The notes under the pieces were generated by a model. The model was given only the letters and a program-made list of their open reading frames with translations. It had not been told where the DNA came from and did not search any database. Positions 51,416 through 61,726 of a stretch of DNA of 64,000 bases are shown here, piece by piece. The stretch comes from CBDDBX01 sp965225955. GTDB taxonomy: Bacteria > Acidobacteriota > Aminicenantia > UBA2199. The position numbers and the translations under genes are program-made. Numbering within the stretch: position 1 is the stretch's first letter; each line of letters starts with the position of its first letter. The stretch spans positions 18,580-82,579 of the forward strand of contig CBDDBX010000023.1 of the NCBI GenBank assembly GCA_965225955.1. The letters run 5' to 3'.

Positions 51416-54400
51416 ATGAATAAGATTATCAGATATTTCATCAAGTACCCTGTTGCGGGCAGAACACTTGTTATATTCACAGTAATAGCAGGGTTGCTTG
51501 CTCTGAAGAGTATAAAATCCACACCTTCACCTCAGATTAATCCCAACATTATTGAAATATCAGCATCATACCCGGGAGCTTCACCAGAAGAGATGGAGCG
51601 GGGCATACTCCTTAAAATAGAGAAGAGTCTTAAAGGAGTAAACGGCATATCCAAAACAGTAGCTACAGCTTCAGAAGACAGCTGCTCCGTATCTGTTCAT
51701 GTTACCTCAACATTCAATATGCAGGAGGTTCTGGAAAACGTAAAAAATAAGGTAAATGGTATTATTTTTCCAGCAGGAATGGAGCCGATCAATATACATA
51801 AGAGTGAGTTCAGGGATGAAGCCATATTTTTTGCAATCACAGGAAAGGTTAGTTTAAAACAACTTAAAAAAACAGCAAGAAAAATCGAATCAGATTTCAG
51901 AGCTGCTGATACTGTATCCCTGATAGGTATGTCGGGATTCCCTGATGAAGAGATTGAAATAAGTTTCCGGGAAAAGGATATGAGACGTTACAACCTTACC
52001 TTTAGTGAAGTGCATCGGAAAGTTCTTGCTTCAAACCTTGATCTTACAGGTGGATACATTAGAGGCAATCGTGAGAACCTCATGATAAGAACCAAGCAGA
52101 AAAGGTATCATGCACGAGCTCTTTCAGATATTGTTATCCGGGCAGATAAGAGTGGAAGAATACTGCGTCTTGGAGATATTGCAGATCTTCAGGACAAATG
52201 GGCAGAAACTCCAAACGCAACATATGTAAATGGTCTCCCCGCAATACTTTTCACTATTTCAAACAATAAGCACGAAGATGTACTGAAAATCTCGGACTAC
52301 ATAAAATCATATGTAAAAGAGTTCAACAGAACCAGTACAGATATAAAAGCAGTAATCCTTTTCAGTATGGCAAGCGAAATTGAAGTTATGCAGAAGATTC
52401 TTCTGAACAACGGAATTGCAGGTTTTCTGCTGGTTATATTTATTCTCAGCCTTTTTCTCAATATCAGACTTGCCTTCTGGGTAGGCATGGCAATCCCTAT
52501 ATCAATTCTTGGTATGTTCATAATAGGTAACTCAACAGGCATGACAATGAATTTCATCTCACTTTTCGGAATGATTCTTGTTCTCGGGATACTGGTTGAT
52601 GATGGAGTTGTTATTGGAGAAAGCATATTTACCCACTACAAAAAAGGCATGTCCCCTGTAGAAGCAGCAGTAACAGGAACAACTACTGTTTTTCCTGCAG
52701 TTTTTTCAGGGGTTGCCACTACTATTATTGCTTTTTCGATTTTCTTCTTTCTGGATGGCATGTTCGGCCAGTTCTTTGTTGAACTATCAATTGCCGTAAT
52801 AGGCTCCCTTACTGTATCCCTTATTGAGTCTGCTCTGATTCTTCCTGCACATCTGGCCCACTCTCAGGCCCTGAACCCGGCTAACAGGAACAGACGGGAT
52901 TCAGGTTTTCAGAAACTCTTTAATAAGCTGAGACTGAAATTTTTCGCTCCTCTTCTCAAATTCTCCATTAAAAACGGAATAGTTGCCTTAACAATATGCT
53001 TCACACTGTTTCTGATATCTCTTGGCGCAGTTATGGGAGGTATTCTGAGAGTAGGTGAAACCGGTGCCGGAAATTCAGATTACACAACAGTTACTCTTGA
53101 GATGCCTTCCGGTACACCTCAGCATATAACAGAAAAGTATCTCAAAAAACTGGAGGAATCTTTTATTAAAGCCGGAAACTTCTACGACAAACAGCGCTCA
53201 GACCAGAAACACACAATTCTCAACACAAACTATTCAATCGATAGCTTCAACTCAGGAACAGTTTCAGCCACTCTCATCAGCAGAGCCTTGAGAGAAGTTA
53301 CTACCAGCAAATTCCTGAATAAAGTAAGAGAAATTAACGGCCCTATCCCTGAAGCCAGAAAAGTCAACTACTCTGTGGAAACCTATTTTGGTAAACCAGT
53401 ATCCATATCTCTTCAAAGCAGTGATCTGGATGAGCTGGAAGCTGCGCGTATAATGCTCACAGAAAATCTGAACAGAATACCTGAACTGAAAAATGTTTCT
53501 GACAATTATCAGACAGGAGAGAGAGAAGTTAAAATTACTCTGAAAAACAGAGCCTTCCTTCTGGGCCTTGATCTGTCAGAAGTTATGAATCAGGTTAGGC
53601 AGGGATTCTTTGGTATGGAGGTTCAGAGAATAAACCGGGGAACAGACGAGATAAAAATCCAGATAAGATATAGGAAATCTGACCGGTCCACCATTGGAAA
53701 TCTTGAAGAGATGAGAATAAGAACATCTGACAACAGAGAGTATCCAATTAAAGAGATTGCCAACATGACATATGAACGTAACCTCACCTCCATTAACCAT
53801 ATCAACTCAAGGCGGGAAATCACCGTTGAGGCAGATGTCAGAGACAGACACGTAGCTCTTAATAAGGTAAAAGAAAAAATAGAGTACTCAATTCTTGACA
53901 AAATAAGAGAGTTATACCCCTCCATCTCATTCAGAGCCGGAGGTCAGGATGAAGAGATGGCAAAAACTATGGGATCCATAAAAAAAGTTGCCCCTACTAT
54001 AGCAACTCTCCTCTTCCTTATAATAGTATTTACCTTCCGTTCACTACTTCAGGGAGTCATGGTATTCACCCTGATTCCTCTTGGCTTTATTGGAGTTGCT
54101 TCAGGTCACCTTATTCACGATCTCCCTTTATCCATGCCATCCTATCTTGGTATCGTTGCCTTAATAGGCGTAATGGTTAACAACGCTATCGTTATGATAG
54201 ATACTTTTAACAGATTCCTGAGATCAGGCATAGCTGTACCGGCAGCTCTGTTCAGAGCAGCTATGACGAGATTCCGCCCGATTATACTTACATCCATTAC
54301 AACAATTGTAGGACTTGCACCACTTATAATGTCAAAGGAACCAGCTGCACAGGCTCTGCCTCCAATGGCAGTTTCCATGGCTTATGGTCTGCTTTTCTCT

Positions 54401-54556
54401 ACACTTCTTACTCTTTTTGGTCTTCCCTCTCTACTTATAACAGTTAACACGATGAAGGTACGCTTTTTATCTATTCTGAAACAGAGAGATATTACCCGGG
54501 AATCAGTAGAGCCTGCAATTAAAGAACTAATCCACTCAGAACAATATGGAGAATAG
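51416..54556 (+). CDS. RND family efflux transporter permease
   Basis: 1046 residues, full length for the AcrB/HAE-type. Twelve transmembrane helices and two large periplasmic loops. SYPGASPEEMERGILLKIE is the porter-domain opening; GMILVLGILVDDGVVIGES in helix 4 carries the proton-relay Asp pair; the second half repeats with GIVALIGVMVNNAIVMIDTFN. It would use the proton gradient to expel hydrophobic or toxic compounds, or in some relatives envelope lipids. No Met-rich metal motif stands out, so drug-type rather than copper-type is favoured weakly. Confidence 0.94.
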   Translation: MNKIIRYFIKYPVAGRTLVIFTVIAGLLALKSIKSTPSPQINPNIIEISASYPGASPEEMERGILLKIEKSLKGVNGISKTVATASEDSCSVSVHVTSTFNMQEVLENVKNKVNGIIFPAGMEPINIHKSEFRDEAIFFAITGKVSLKQLKKTARKIESDFRAADTVSLIGMSGFPDEEIEISFREKDMRRYNLTFSEVHRKVLASNLDLTGGYIRGNRENLMIRTKQKRYHARALSDIVIRADKSGRILRLGDIADLQDKWAETPNATYVNGLPAILFTISNNKHEDVLKISDYIKSYVKEFNRTSTDIKAVILFSMASEIEVMQKILLNNGIAGFLLVIFILSLFLNIRLAFWVGMAIPISILGMFIIGNSTGMTMNFISLFGMILVLGILVDDGVVIGESIFTHYKKGMSPVEAAVTGTTTVFPAVFSGVATTIIAFSIFFFLDGMFGQFFVELSIAVIGSLTVSLIESALILPAHLAHSQALNPANRNRRDSGFQKLFNKLRLKFFAPLLKFSIKNGIVALTICFTLFLISLGAVMGGILRVGETGAGNSDYTTVTLEMPSGTPQHITEKYLKKLEESFIKAGNFYDKQRSDQKHTILNTNYSIDSFNSGTVSATLISRALREVTTSKFLNKVREINGPIPEARKVNYSVETYFGKPVSISLQSSDLDELEAARIMLTENLNRIPELKNVSDNYQTGEREVKITLKNRAFLLGLDLSEVMNQVRQGFFGMEVQRINRGTDEIKIQIRYRKSDRSTIGNLEEMRIRTSDNREYPIKEIANMTYERNLTSINHINSRREITVEADVRDRHVALNKVKEKIEYSILDKIRELYPSISFRAGGQDEEMAKTMGSIKKVAPTIATLLFLIIVFTFRSLLQGVMVFTLIPLGFIGVASGHLIHDLPLSMPSYLGIVALIGVMVNNAIVMIDTFNRFLRSGIAVPAALFRAAMTRFRPIILTSITTIVGLAPLIMSKEPAAQALPPMAVSMAYGLLFSTLLTLFGLPSLLITVNTMKVRFLSILKQRDITRESVEPAIKELIHSEQYGE

Positions 54557-54559
54557 ATA

Positions 54560-55930
54560 GTGAATACAAATAAAATAATACCTTTTTTCATTTTTATGTT
54601 TATAGCCACTTGTGTAAGCGGAGAGACAGTACTTACTCTTCCTGAAATCCTCACCAGGAGCCTGCAGAAGAATTACAGTATTAAAATAATAAAAAACAGT
54701 GAGAAAAGTATCAGAAGAGGTAATACCTGGGGGGAAGCCGGAAGGCATCCGGTAATCTCCATGTCAGCCACCTACTCTGATAACTGGCTCAAAAGTGGCT
54801 CAGATCCTACAGCTTTAACAAGAGATGTAACATCTTCCATAGATCTTAACTGGACACTTTTTGACGGTTTCAGAATCCTTATAAGAAAAGAGCAGTTTGA
54901 TCTTATGGATCGCCAGGCAGAAGTAGAAACTGCAAGGGTTATAGAAAAAACCATAAAAGACATTCTTATACAGTATTATGCTCTTCTTCTTGAACAGGAG
55001 AAACTACTTGTAAACAGAAAATTAACTACTCTTGCCAGAGATACACATCAAAGAGAACTAGACAAAAAAAAGTTTGGCAGCTCCTCTGAATTCCAGATTC
55101 TGGAAGCAAAGAAATCTATGCTTGGTTTCAGAAACAGGGAGCTGAAACAGCAGACAGCTCTCAATAATGCCAGGCGAAACCTTCTGTTTCTCATGGGCGA
55201 AGCCGGTAGAGAAGATTATAAATTCGAAGGAATCTTTAAAGCTCTTCCCAGAGAGTATCAGCCGGACAAACTACTTAAAGAGACTATCATCAACAACAGA
55301 ACCATTAATAGTATGAATCTGGGCAATAAAATACTACGTGAAAACAGAGATCTTGCTGACTGCAGCTGGTTTCCAACAATAAATCTCTCCGGTGGAATAA
55401 AGAAAACCCACCCTCTGAAACATACAAATCAGCCCATGCCTCCTGTTAAGAACAGAAATTACTACCTGAATCTTGGAGTTAATTTCAAAATCTTTGATGG
55501 AGGCAGAAGAAAGGTTGCATCTGCAAAAGCCCGGCTTGCAGAAAAAGCCGGAAAACTCCGACTGGCTGAACTTAAACTTTCCATACAAAACCAGCTAAGG
55601 ACCTTTATAGATAATTATCAGATAAGTAAAGAGGGGCTCAGACTTGCTGAAGAGGAGCTGAAAGCAGCAGCTCTGAGCCTTACTCTTTCAAAAGAGAAGT
55701 ACCGTACAGGTTCAATCAACTCCTTTCAGTACAGAGATGTACAGCTTAAATATCTTCAGGCCAGTAACAGAAAGCTTGAAGCTGTTTTCTCGATGATAAC
55801 AGCGGAAGTGGAGATTATGCATATTGCGGGTAAACTTTCCTCATCTGTTAATATAGTATCTTCAGCACAGCAAGCTAAAGACAACAGAAGGGATGTTGTA
55901 AAGACACCGGGAAAAGATGCTTTAAAATAA
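54560..55930 (+). CDS. TolC family outer-membrane efflux protein
   Basis: 456 residues. A signal peptide (to about residue 20, ending near VSGE) is followed by two internal repeats of long helices and short beta hairpins, typical of TolC: LNWTLFDGFRILIRKEQFD, LGVNFKIFDGGRRKVASAK. Three would form the trimeric channel across the outer membrane. Start is GTG 54560, with GGAG at 54548-54551 in the end of the pump gene. The efflux unit is complete: adaptor, pump, duct. Confidence 0.9.
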   Translation: MNTNKIIPFFIFMFIATCVSGETVLTLPEILTRSLQKNYSIKIIKNSEKSIRRGNTWGEAGRHPVISMSATYSDNWLKSGSDPTALTRDVTSSIDLNWTLFDGFRILIRKEQFDLMDRQAEVETARVIEKTIKDILIQYYALLLEQEKLLVNRKLTTLARDTHQRELDKKKFGSSSEFQILEAKKSMLGFRNRELKQQTALNNARRNLLFLMGEAGREDYKFEGIFKALPREYQPDKLLKETIINNRTINSMNLGNKILRENRDLADCSWFPTINLSGGIKKTHPLKHTNQPMPPVKNRNYYLNLGVNFKIFDGGRRKVASAKARLAEKAGKLRLAELKLSIQNQLRTFIDNYQISKEGLRLAEEELKAAALSLTLSKEKYRTGSINSFQYRDVQLKYLQASNRKLEAVFSMITAEVEIMHIAGKLSSSVNIVSSAQQAKDNRRDVVKTPGKDALK

Positions 55931-55956
55931 AAAATAACAGAAATATAATAGAAACA

Positions 55957-56634
55957 ATGCGCATACTTATTATTGAAGATGAAAAGAAGCTGGCAGCAAC
56001 TATAAAAAAAGGCCTCATATCAGAAGGATTTGCAGCAGATATGGCATTTTCAGGTGAAGACGGCCTTGAGCAGGCATCATATAACAGTTACGACTGTATC
56101 ATACTGGACCTGATGCTTCCCGGTATAGATGGTCATGAAACCTGCAGAGCACTCAGACGGGACAACATCTCCTGCCCGATTCTTATGTTAACTGCAATAG
56201 ATGAAGTGGATAATAAGATACAGGGGCTTAATGAAGGCGCCGACGATTACCTGACCAAACCCTTTCATTTTGGGGAACTCACTGCACGGATAAGAGCACT
56301 TACACGAAGAGAAGAGTCATTTAAAACATCTGTTATAAAAAAATTTGGTATTGAACTTAACCTTCAGAATCATACAGCCAGAAGAGGAGACATCATTACT
56401 CAACTGACACCAAAAGAGATGGGGATTCTTGAATATTTCATGAAGAACCCCGGCATTGTTCTGACCAGATTCCAGATTGGAGAAAAAGTATGGGATTCAG
56501 AGTTTGATCATCGTAGCAACGTTATAGACTCATATATAAAGCTATTAAGAAAAAAGATCGATTCAGAATTTGACATAAAACTCATAAAAACCAGAAGAGG
56601 AGCAGGTTATATATTTACTGATGAAACTATCTAA
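55957..56634 (+). CDS. OmpR-family response regulator
   Basis: 225 residues. Receiver domain (1-118) with acidic pocket IIEDEKK, phosphoacceptor Asp51 in CIILDLMLPGIDG, Thr in LMLTAID and Lys in YLTKPFHFGEL, then a winged-helix DNA-binding domain (about 130-222) with RSNVIDSYIKLLRKKID and RRGAGYIF. Closest in style to CopR/CusR-type regulators. It probably controls the efflux operon from which it is transcribed, 26 nt after the TolC gene. Overlaps the kinase gene by 14 nt. Confidence 0.95.
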   Translation: MRILIIEDEKKLAATIKKGLISEGFAADMAFSGEDGLEQASYNSYDCIILDLMLPGIDGHETCRALRRDNISCPILMLTAIDEVDNKIQGLNEGADDYLTKPFHFGELTARIRALTRREESFKTSVIKKFGIELNLQNHTARRGDIITQLTPKEMGILEYFMKNPGIVLTRFQIGEKVWDSEFDHRSNVIDSYIKLLRKKIDSEFDIKLIKTRRGAGYIFTDETI

Positions 56635-58060
56635 ACTATCTCTTAAAAACAGGCTTATACTGATATTCTCCCTTACCTTTACAATATTTTTCAGTACATA
56701 TACCAAGATTCAGATTGACAGTCTTCACGATACAATGAAGCATACAATTGAAGAAGATATGGAGTCTCTTGCTACTTTTCTTTCAGCAATGGTGGAAACA
56801 GAAGTTAGCGGAGAAGATAATACAAAAGCAGATATAAAAAAATACATAAAAAATAAACTCATACCTATTCTTTCGCAACTGAGAGATGAGATGTTTGGAG
56901 CATCCGGGCTCCTTGTTCTCATTATGGATGACAACCGGAATATTCTGACCTCCTCAGAACATCTTGCTCCATGGAGTACAAAAGAGTGGAGTACACTTAA
57001 AATAGGAAAGCCTCAATTTTACTCTCAGGAATTTGAAGGTATAGAGTACCTTTCAGGACGTTTTCTATACAGCATTGCCGGTAAATATACCATCGGAATG
57101 GAACTGGCTCTGGATATTCAGGAACCGGAAGAGTTCAGAAGCCTCTCTTCCAATATTATGTGGGGGTTGATTATAGGAATTGGAATCTCAGTATTTATAT
57201 CCGTTCTTTTAACTCCCATCACCTTTAGCCATATCAGAAGAATGACAGAAGACACCTCAGAAATCAGTGCCAAAAACCTTGACAGAAGAATTGAACTCCC
57301 GGAATCCAGAGATGAGTTACACAACCTTGGTAAAGTAATAAACAGCATGCTCGATCGCATAGCAACAGCTTTTGAATCCCAGAAGAGGTTTGTTGCTGAT
57401 GCGTCACACGAATTAAAAACTCCCCTCACAATAATGCAGGCAGAACTTGAGCTTGCTCTCAGGAATGCTGAAACAGAAGAACTCAGGGAGAGTATTATTT
57501 CAGTTCTTAATGAGATAGAGCATATGACGGGTCTGACTTCCCAGCTTCTTGCTCTTGTTAAACTGGACAGCACAGTAATAAACAGAACAGATGAAGAGTT
57601 TATGCTTGACGAACTTGTTTCTGATTCTGTTCGTTCAGTCTCTCCCATTACCACAGGAAGAGATATAGAGATAGTTTGTAATATTGAGAGTGGTCTGGTT
57701 ATTAAAGCTGCATTTAACAGTATTAAAAGACTGCTTCTGAATATCCTTGATAATGCTATCAAATATTCAGCTTCCGGCAGTACAATTAAACTGGATCTCC
57801 ACTCTTCAGAAGATAATTCTGTAAATCTTATAATAGAAGATCAGGGTTATGGTATGGACAGCAAGGTTCTGGAGAATATTTTCAAACCTTTTTACAGAGC
57901 CCCGTCTACAAGAACTGAAGTCAGCGGTACAGGTCTTGGTCTGCCTATAGTAAAAAAAATTGTCGACATGCATAACGGCGAAATTTCAATAAGCAGCACT
58001 CCGGGAAAGGGAACCAGAGTTTCAGTCAGGTTAAAAAAAGTAATTGATTCAATACAGTAG
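56621..58060 (+). CDS. Membrane sensor histidine kinase
   Basis: 479 residues. Two transmembrane helices (about 8-26 and 176-198) enclose a ~150-residue periplasmic sensor. Then a HAMP linker, the dimerisation helix with FVADASHELKTPLTIMQ (phospho-His), and the ATP-binding domain: ILDNAIKYS (N box), IIEDQGYGM (G1), GTGLGLPIVKKIVDMH (G2). It should phosphorylate the regulator it overlaps. The periplasmic sensor has no motif that names the signal. Confidence 0.94.
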   Translation: MKLSKLSLKNRLILIFSLTFTIFFSTYTKIQIDSLHDTMKHTIEEDMESLATFLSAMVETEVSGEDNTKADIKKYIKNKLIPILSQLRDEMFGASGLLVLIMDDNRNILTSSEHLAPWSTKEWSTLKIGKPQFYSQEFEGIEYLSGRFLYSIAGKYTIGMELALDIQEPEEFRSLSSNIMWGLIIGIGISVFISVLLTPITFSHIRRMTEDTSEISAKNLDRRIELPESRDELHNLGKVINSMLDRIATAFESQKRFVADASHELKTPLTIMQAELELALRNAETEELRESIISVLNEIEHMTGLTSQLLALVKLDSTVINRTDEEFMLDELVSDSVRSVSPITTGRDIEIVCNIESGLVIKAAFNSIKRLLLNILDNAIKYSASGSTIKLDLHSSEDNSVNLIIEDQGYGMDSKVLENIFKPFYRAPSTRTEVSGTGLGLPIVKKIVDMHNGEISISSTPGKGTRVSVRLKKVIDSIQ

Positions 58061-58067
58061 TGATAAG

Positions 58068-58103
58068 CAGGGGCCCGGATGAAGACCGTGACCCCTGGGT
58101 TTT
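58068..58103 (+). terminator. Probable terminator of the RND/two-component operon
   Basis: CAGGGG (58068-58073) pairs with CCCCTG (58092-58097), followed by GGTTTT. It begins 8 nt after the kinase stop. The stem is short and the loop long (18 nt), hence moderate confidence. Confidence 0.5.
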
Positions 58104-58151
58104 AGAACTTATATGGTGTAACGAACAATTTAATTACTTCACAATCCCTCT

Positions 58152-61100
58152 TCAGATATTAACCTTCTTTACATTATCTTCACGACCTTCATCAGGGTAC
58201 CAGTGCCAGGGATCAATTATTATCTCTCCTCTGGTATCTTCCGGCACCTCAAGTTTATAAGTGACTGTCCCGGGATTTACCGACAGAACACCTAGTTTTA
58301 CTACCTCACCTGATATTTTGCGTACAGCAACCTCCATATTAAAAGGAAGATCCTGCTTTACTGTTTTTCCAAGCCCCTCTTCCAGCCATCTGGCTGAAGA
58401 AACTGACATTTCCAGTTTCCCTTCTTTAATACCAGCATTTTTCAGAGCAAGACGATACATAACTCTTTTTTCAAACCAGTCAGAAAGACACTGCTTCAAC
58501 TCAGCAGGCACAAAGGCTTTCAGGTCGCTGTAAAAATCTTCTGAAGTAAGAAAACCTTTTTCTCTGATCCCTGAGTTCCCATGTATCCAGAACCTGAGCC
58601 ATCGATTAAATTTATCTACTCCCATCTGCATAGCTATGGAGTGTAAAGCAAGTCCCCCTTTGTCCCTTCCTACATACTCTGCATTATCAGATCTGAGAAG
58701 AGCAGGTTCCACAATAGCTTCAACCCCTCTTCCTTCAAGATAATTACTACAACTCTGATCCAGCCACTTAATTGCTCCGGTATCCGGATCCAGGTCAGCC
58801 ATGTAGAGTAGAGAAAAGTACTCAGGCAATGAAGCTGTAAAAATATCCGCCCCCTGCACGTCAGCAATCCTCAGGTCAGCTCTTATCCATTGAGATGCCA
58901 GCTCTTTCATCAGAGTCCTGTGCAGATATTCCCTGCCTCTGAGTTCACGCATATCTGCAGCCCAGCCATTCTTTTCAGAAATAGTAATAACATTATGAAA
59001 TGTATAAAAAGCGTCATCATACAGTGTTTTTTCAGCTACAATAAGATTTGAATATGGATACTTTCCCAACCTTTCTGAAAGCCATCTGAAAGCTTCTGCT
59101 AAAGCCTCCTGATAATAGACGATATTATAACCATGCTTTTTATCGTAGTAGATAGAAACAGGAGTTCCCTCTACTTCAAACTCATGATTTTCATACCTTG
59201 CGGACAATATTTTAAAATCCATCCGCCCTTCAGAATCTGATTGGAAATTATAATAATTCCGGTTATTTTTGTTCCACTTTTTAACTAGTTTCCCGGGAGC
59301 TATTGCTGTCTGTTCCCTACTGGTACTCACAGTAATATCCCACTTAACACCATCAGACTGATCTGAACTCACCCTGTTACCCAGAGCCAGAGAATTGTCA
59401 ATTCCACTCATTCTGCTTTTTAGTTTTTCAAGTCCGGTTTCCATTCTGTCTTTATTGTCATCAAGTTCACGACTCTCATCATAACCAAAATGTGGTAACA
59501 GATCGACTCCCAGAAATGTTCCATTATAGACAAGATCTCCCTGAGGGTCCGACTGGTGGAATCCTTTATACTGGAGACTTGCACTGATTTGCACAGTAAC
59601 CACCTCTCCGGCTTTAACAGGAGTTCCGGTTTTATATACTATATACCTGAGATCTTCATTCACTTCTGCAGGTTTTAGTTCTATGCCCTGTACACTGAAG
59701 GATCTGATTTCCAGAAACTTTTTCAGACTAAGATAGATTCTGTCTGAATTCTCAGTCCCACTGTTTATGATACTGAGTTCTGCCTGATAGTCTGCCCTTC
59801 TTTCAGATGGGTAGAGATCAAGATTCAGCTTCAGATCTGTAATTTTGTAATGCTGCTTCCCTGAAATTCCTGCAAGTTTCTTCTCATAAGCAGAAGCTTC
59901 TGCTGCTTTCTGGTCAGTAGTCTTAAACCCCGCAAGTTCATACACATTGTAATAAAAGACATTGTGGCTATATAAGAGTCCTCCCAGCATAACAACAATT
60001 GACAAACCGTATTTCCAGTTAAATCGCCCGGCTGCCACCTGAACTCTTTCACTAAAAGGCCTTTTTATACCTCTATTCCATAAAAGAAGAAACAGAACAG
60101 CCATCAAACCAGATAAAAACAGCCACATCAGAGAACACCACAGATGAGCAACATCAAACATACCAAAGCCATTCATCTCCGAATATCCTTCTATTCCGGG
60201 AACCAGAGGAAACATAAAACGGATCTCTTCCATCAGCTGAAATTCTGCTGACACAAGTATAAAAATAAAGACACTAACCCCAAGCACATGCCCTGATCTT
60301 CTGTTATTAAAAAGAGTCCCAAAGAAAAAAGCCATTGCCACAAGAAACAGGTAAGTAACCCATCCGAACCGGGTTCCCATAAGATCCTGGGCATAAAGCC
60401 CCCATTCTATATCATGAAAACCTTTTGAAAGCTGGGTAATCACTCCTGCCAGCAGAAGCATCCCTGAAATAATCAGTGCTACCACTGACATAGCAATATA
60501 TCTTGCTGATATATGAACCCACGAAGGCGTTGGGGTTGCATCAATAATTCTCCAGCTTCCATCTTTTCTGTCTCTGAAAAGTAGCTCTCCAGCCCAGACC
60601 ATAACCAGAACAGCCATATAAACCGACATGGAGAATCTGCTGAATGTCATATTGGAAGTTATCGGCAGGTGAACTGTTGTTAAAAAATACTTTTCTGCCC
60701 AGAAAAAATTGTAACCGAGAAAAATGAGAAAAAGAAACCCCATAGTCATTTTAAAAGCAAAAGGTTTTACAACAGTTCTCAGCTCCATAACAGAGATTCT
60801 GAATGCTTTTTTTATCAGCTCCCACCTGGAAAAGTCCCTGTTAACCTCTCCAATACGGTACTCATCTGACGCGACAGTTTTGTTCTCTTTCCGAACTACA
60901 ACTTTTTTACTCTTTGTAGTTATGAAATATTTAAAAGAGAATCTGAACCAGGCTGCAGTAACAAGCCCTGCTGCAATAAGCCCCCACACAATTCTGTTCA
61001 GTATAAGCTCTCTGCTGAAAACCAGATACTCACTGTTTCTGCTTATTACACTCATGCCATTTATAATATCCTTTACCGCAGTGTAACCACATGGATCCAG

Positions 61101-61715
61101 TAACATGAGAATTGTTTTATATACAGAACTATCCCATAAAAGCTCAGACATCATGAAGAGCATTATGAGCCCAAGTACAGCAGCATAAGCTGCAGATGCT
61201 TTTCTGAAAAAAACCACAAAAGATACTGAAACACTGGTTATAAGAAAAAGATTGGGAATCGTAAGAAAAGCAAAGCCATGAAAGATCTGCCCCAATGGAA
61301 CAGGACCATACTGATCAGGTGTGCCTATTCCCAGAAAAGGCGGTAACAGCATACCAATTGTAAAAGATGTAGTCAGTACAATGTTTATCAGAAAAGCACT
61401 GAGAAATCTTCCTGCAAAAAATTTCTTCTCATCAGCAAGACCTGAGTAAGTTGTTTCAGCTGTTTTTGAATCCAGATCCTTCATCAGGGTTGTGGCCGCC
61501 ACAATTGCTGTAATAATAAATATAAGCATCCCCATTCCTGCATGAATCTGATACATTATTACCGGTGCATTCCTGAAGGTTCCTGCATTAGCATAAGTAT
61601 TGTAAGCTCCTATAGTAAACCAGAGCCCCTGAAACAACCCCATAGCTATAAAAAGATATGTAAATGGAGTTTTGAAACGATTGACAAATTCGAATCTTAC
61701 TATTTTTGAGACCAT
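58152..61715 (-). CDS. ABC-2 permease fused to a catalytically degenerate M1-peptidase-like domain
   Basis: 1187 residues. The first ~590 hold two ABC-2 membrane modules of about six helices each (regions 15-260 and 300-545, plus a linker helix near 580). The C-terminal ~550 match M1 aminopeptidases: a beta-rich N-domain (SAFELK-like YPSERRADYQAELSIINSG) and a thermolysin-like domain. In related permease/M1 fusions the zinc site reads HELAHQWWG followed by SETLAQYSALM; here it reads K937-E-L-A-S941 and TASLPEYFSLLYM, so both zinc histidines and the distal glutamate are lost. It is thus a likely pseudopeptidase that may bind peptides. Works with the ATPase 11 nt upstream; export substrate unknown. 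Confidence 0.85.
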   Translation of the reverse strand: MVSKIVRFEFVNRFKTPFTYLFIAMGLFQGLWFTIGAYNTYANAGTFRNAPVIMYQIHAGMGMLIFIITAIVAATTLMKDLDSKTAETTYSGLADEKKFFAGRFLSAFLINIVLTTSFTIGMLLPPFLGIGTPDQYGPVPLGQIFHGFAFLTIPNLFLITSVSVSFVVFFRKASAAYAAVLGLIMLFMMSELLWDSSVYKTILMLLDPCGYTAVKDIINGMSVISRNSEYLVFSRELILNRIVWGLIAAGLVTAAWFRFSFKYFITTKSKKVVVRKENKTVASDEYRIGEVNRDFSRWELIKKAFRISVMELRTVVKPFAFKMTMGFLFLIFLGYNFFWAEKYFLTTVHLPITSNMTFSRFSMSVYMAVLVMVWAGELLFRDRKDGSWRIIDATPTPSWVHISARYIAMSVVALIISGMLLLAGVITQLSKGFHDIEWGLYAQDLMGTRFGWVTYLFLVAMAFFFGTLFNNRRSGHVLGVSVFIFILVSAEFQLMEEIRFMFPLVPGIEGYSEMNGFGMFDVAHLWCSLMWLFLSGLMAVLFLLLWNRGIKRPFSERVQVAAGRFNWKYGLSIVVMLGGLLYSHNVFYYNVYELAGFKTTDQKAAEASAYEKKLAGISGKQHYKITDLKLNLDLYPSERRADYQAELSIINSGTENSDRIYLSLKKFLEIRSFSVQGIELKPAEVNEDLRYIVYKTGTPVKAGEVVTVQISASLQYKGFHQSDPQGDLVYNGTFLGVDLLPHFGYDESRELDDNKDRMETGLEKLKSRMSGIDNSLALGNRVSSDQSDGVKWDITVSTSREQTAIAPGKLVKKWNKNNRNYYNFQSDSEGRMDFKILSARYENHEFEVEGTPVSIYYDKKHGYNIVYYQEALAEAFRWLSERLGKYPYSNLIVAEKTLYDDAFYTFHNVITISEKNGWAADMRELRGREYLHRTLMKELASQWIRADLRIADVQGADIFTASLPEYFSLLYMADLDPDTGAIKWLDQSCSNYLEGRGVEAIVEPALLRSDNAEYVGRDKGGLALHSIAMQMGVDKFNRWLRFWIHGNSGIREKGFLTSEDFYSDLKAFVPAELKQCLSDWFEKRVMYRLALKNAGIKEGKLEMSVSSARWLEEGLGKTVKQDLPFNMEVAVRKISGEVVKLGVLSVNPGTVTYKLEVPEDTRGEIIIDPWHWYPDEGREDNVKKVNI

Positions 61716-61726
61716 TACCCCTGCTC

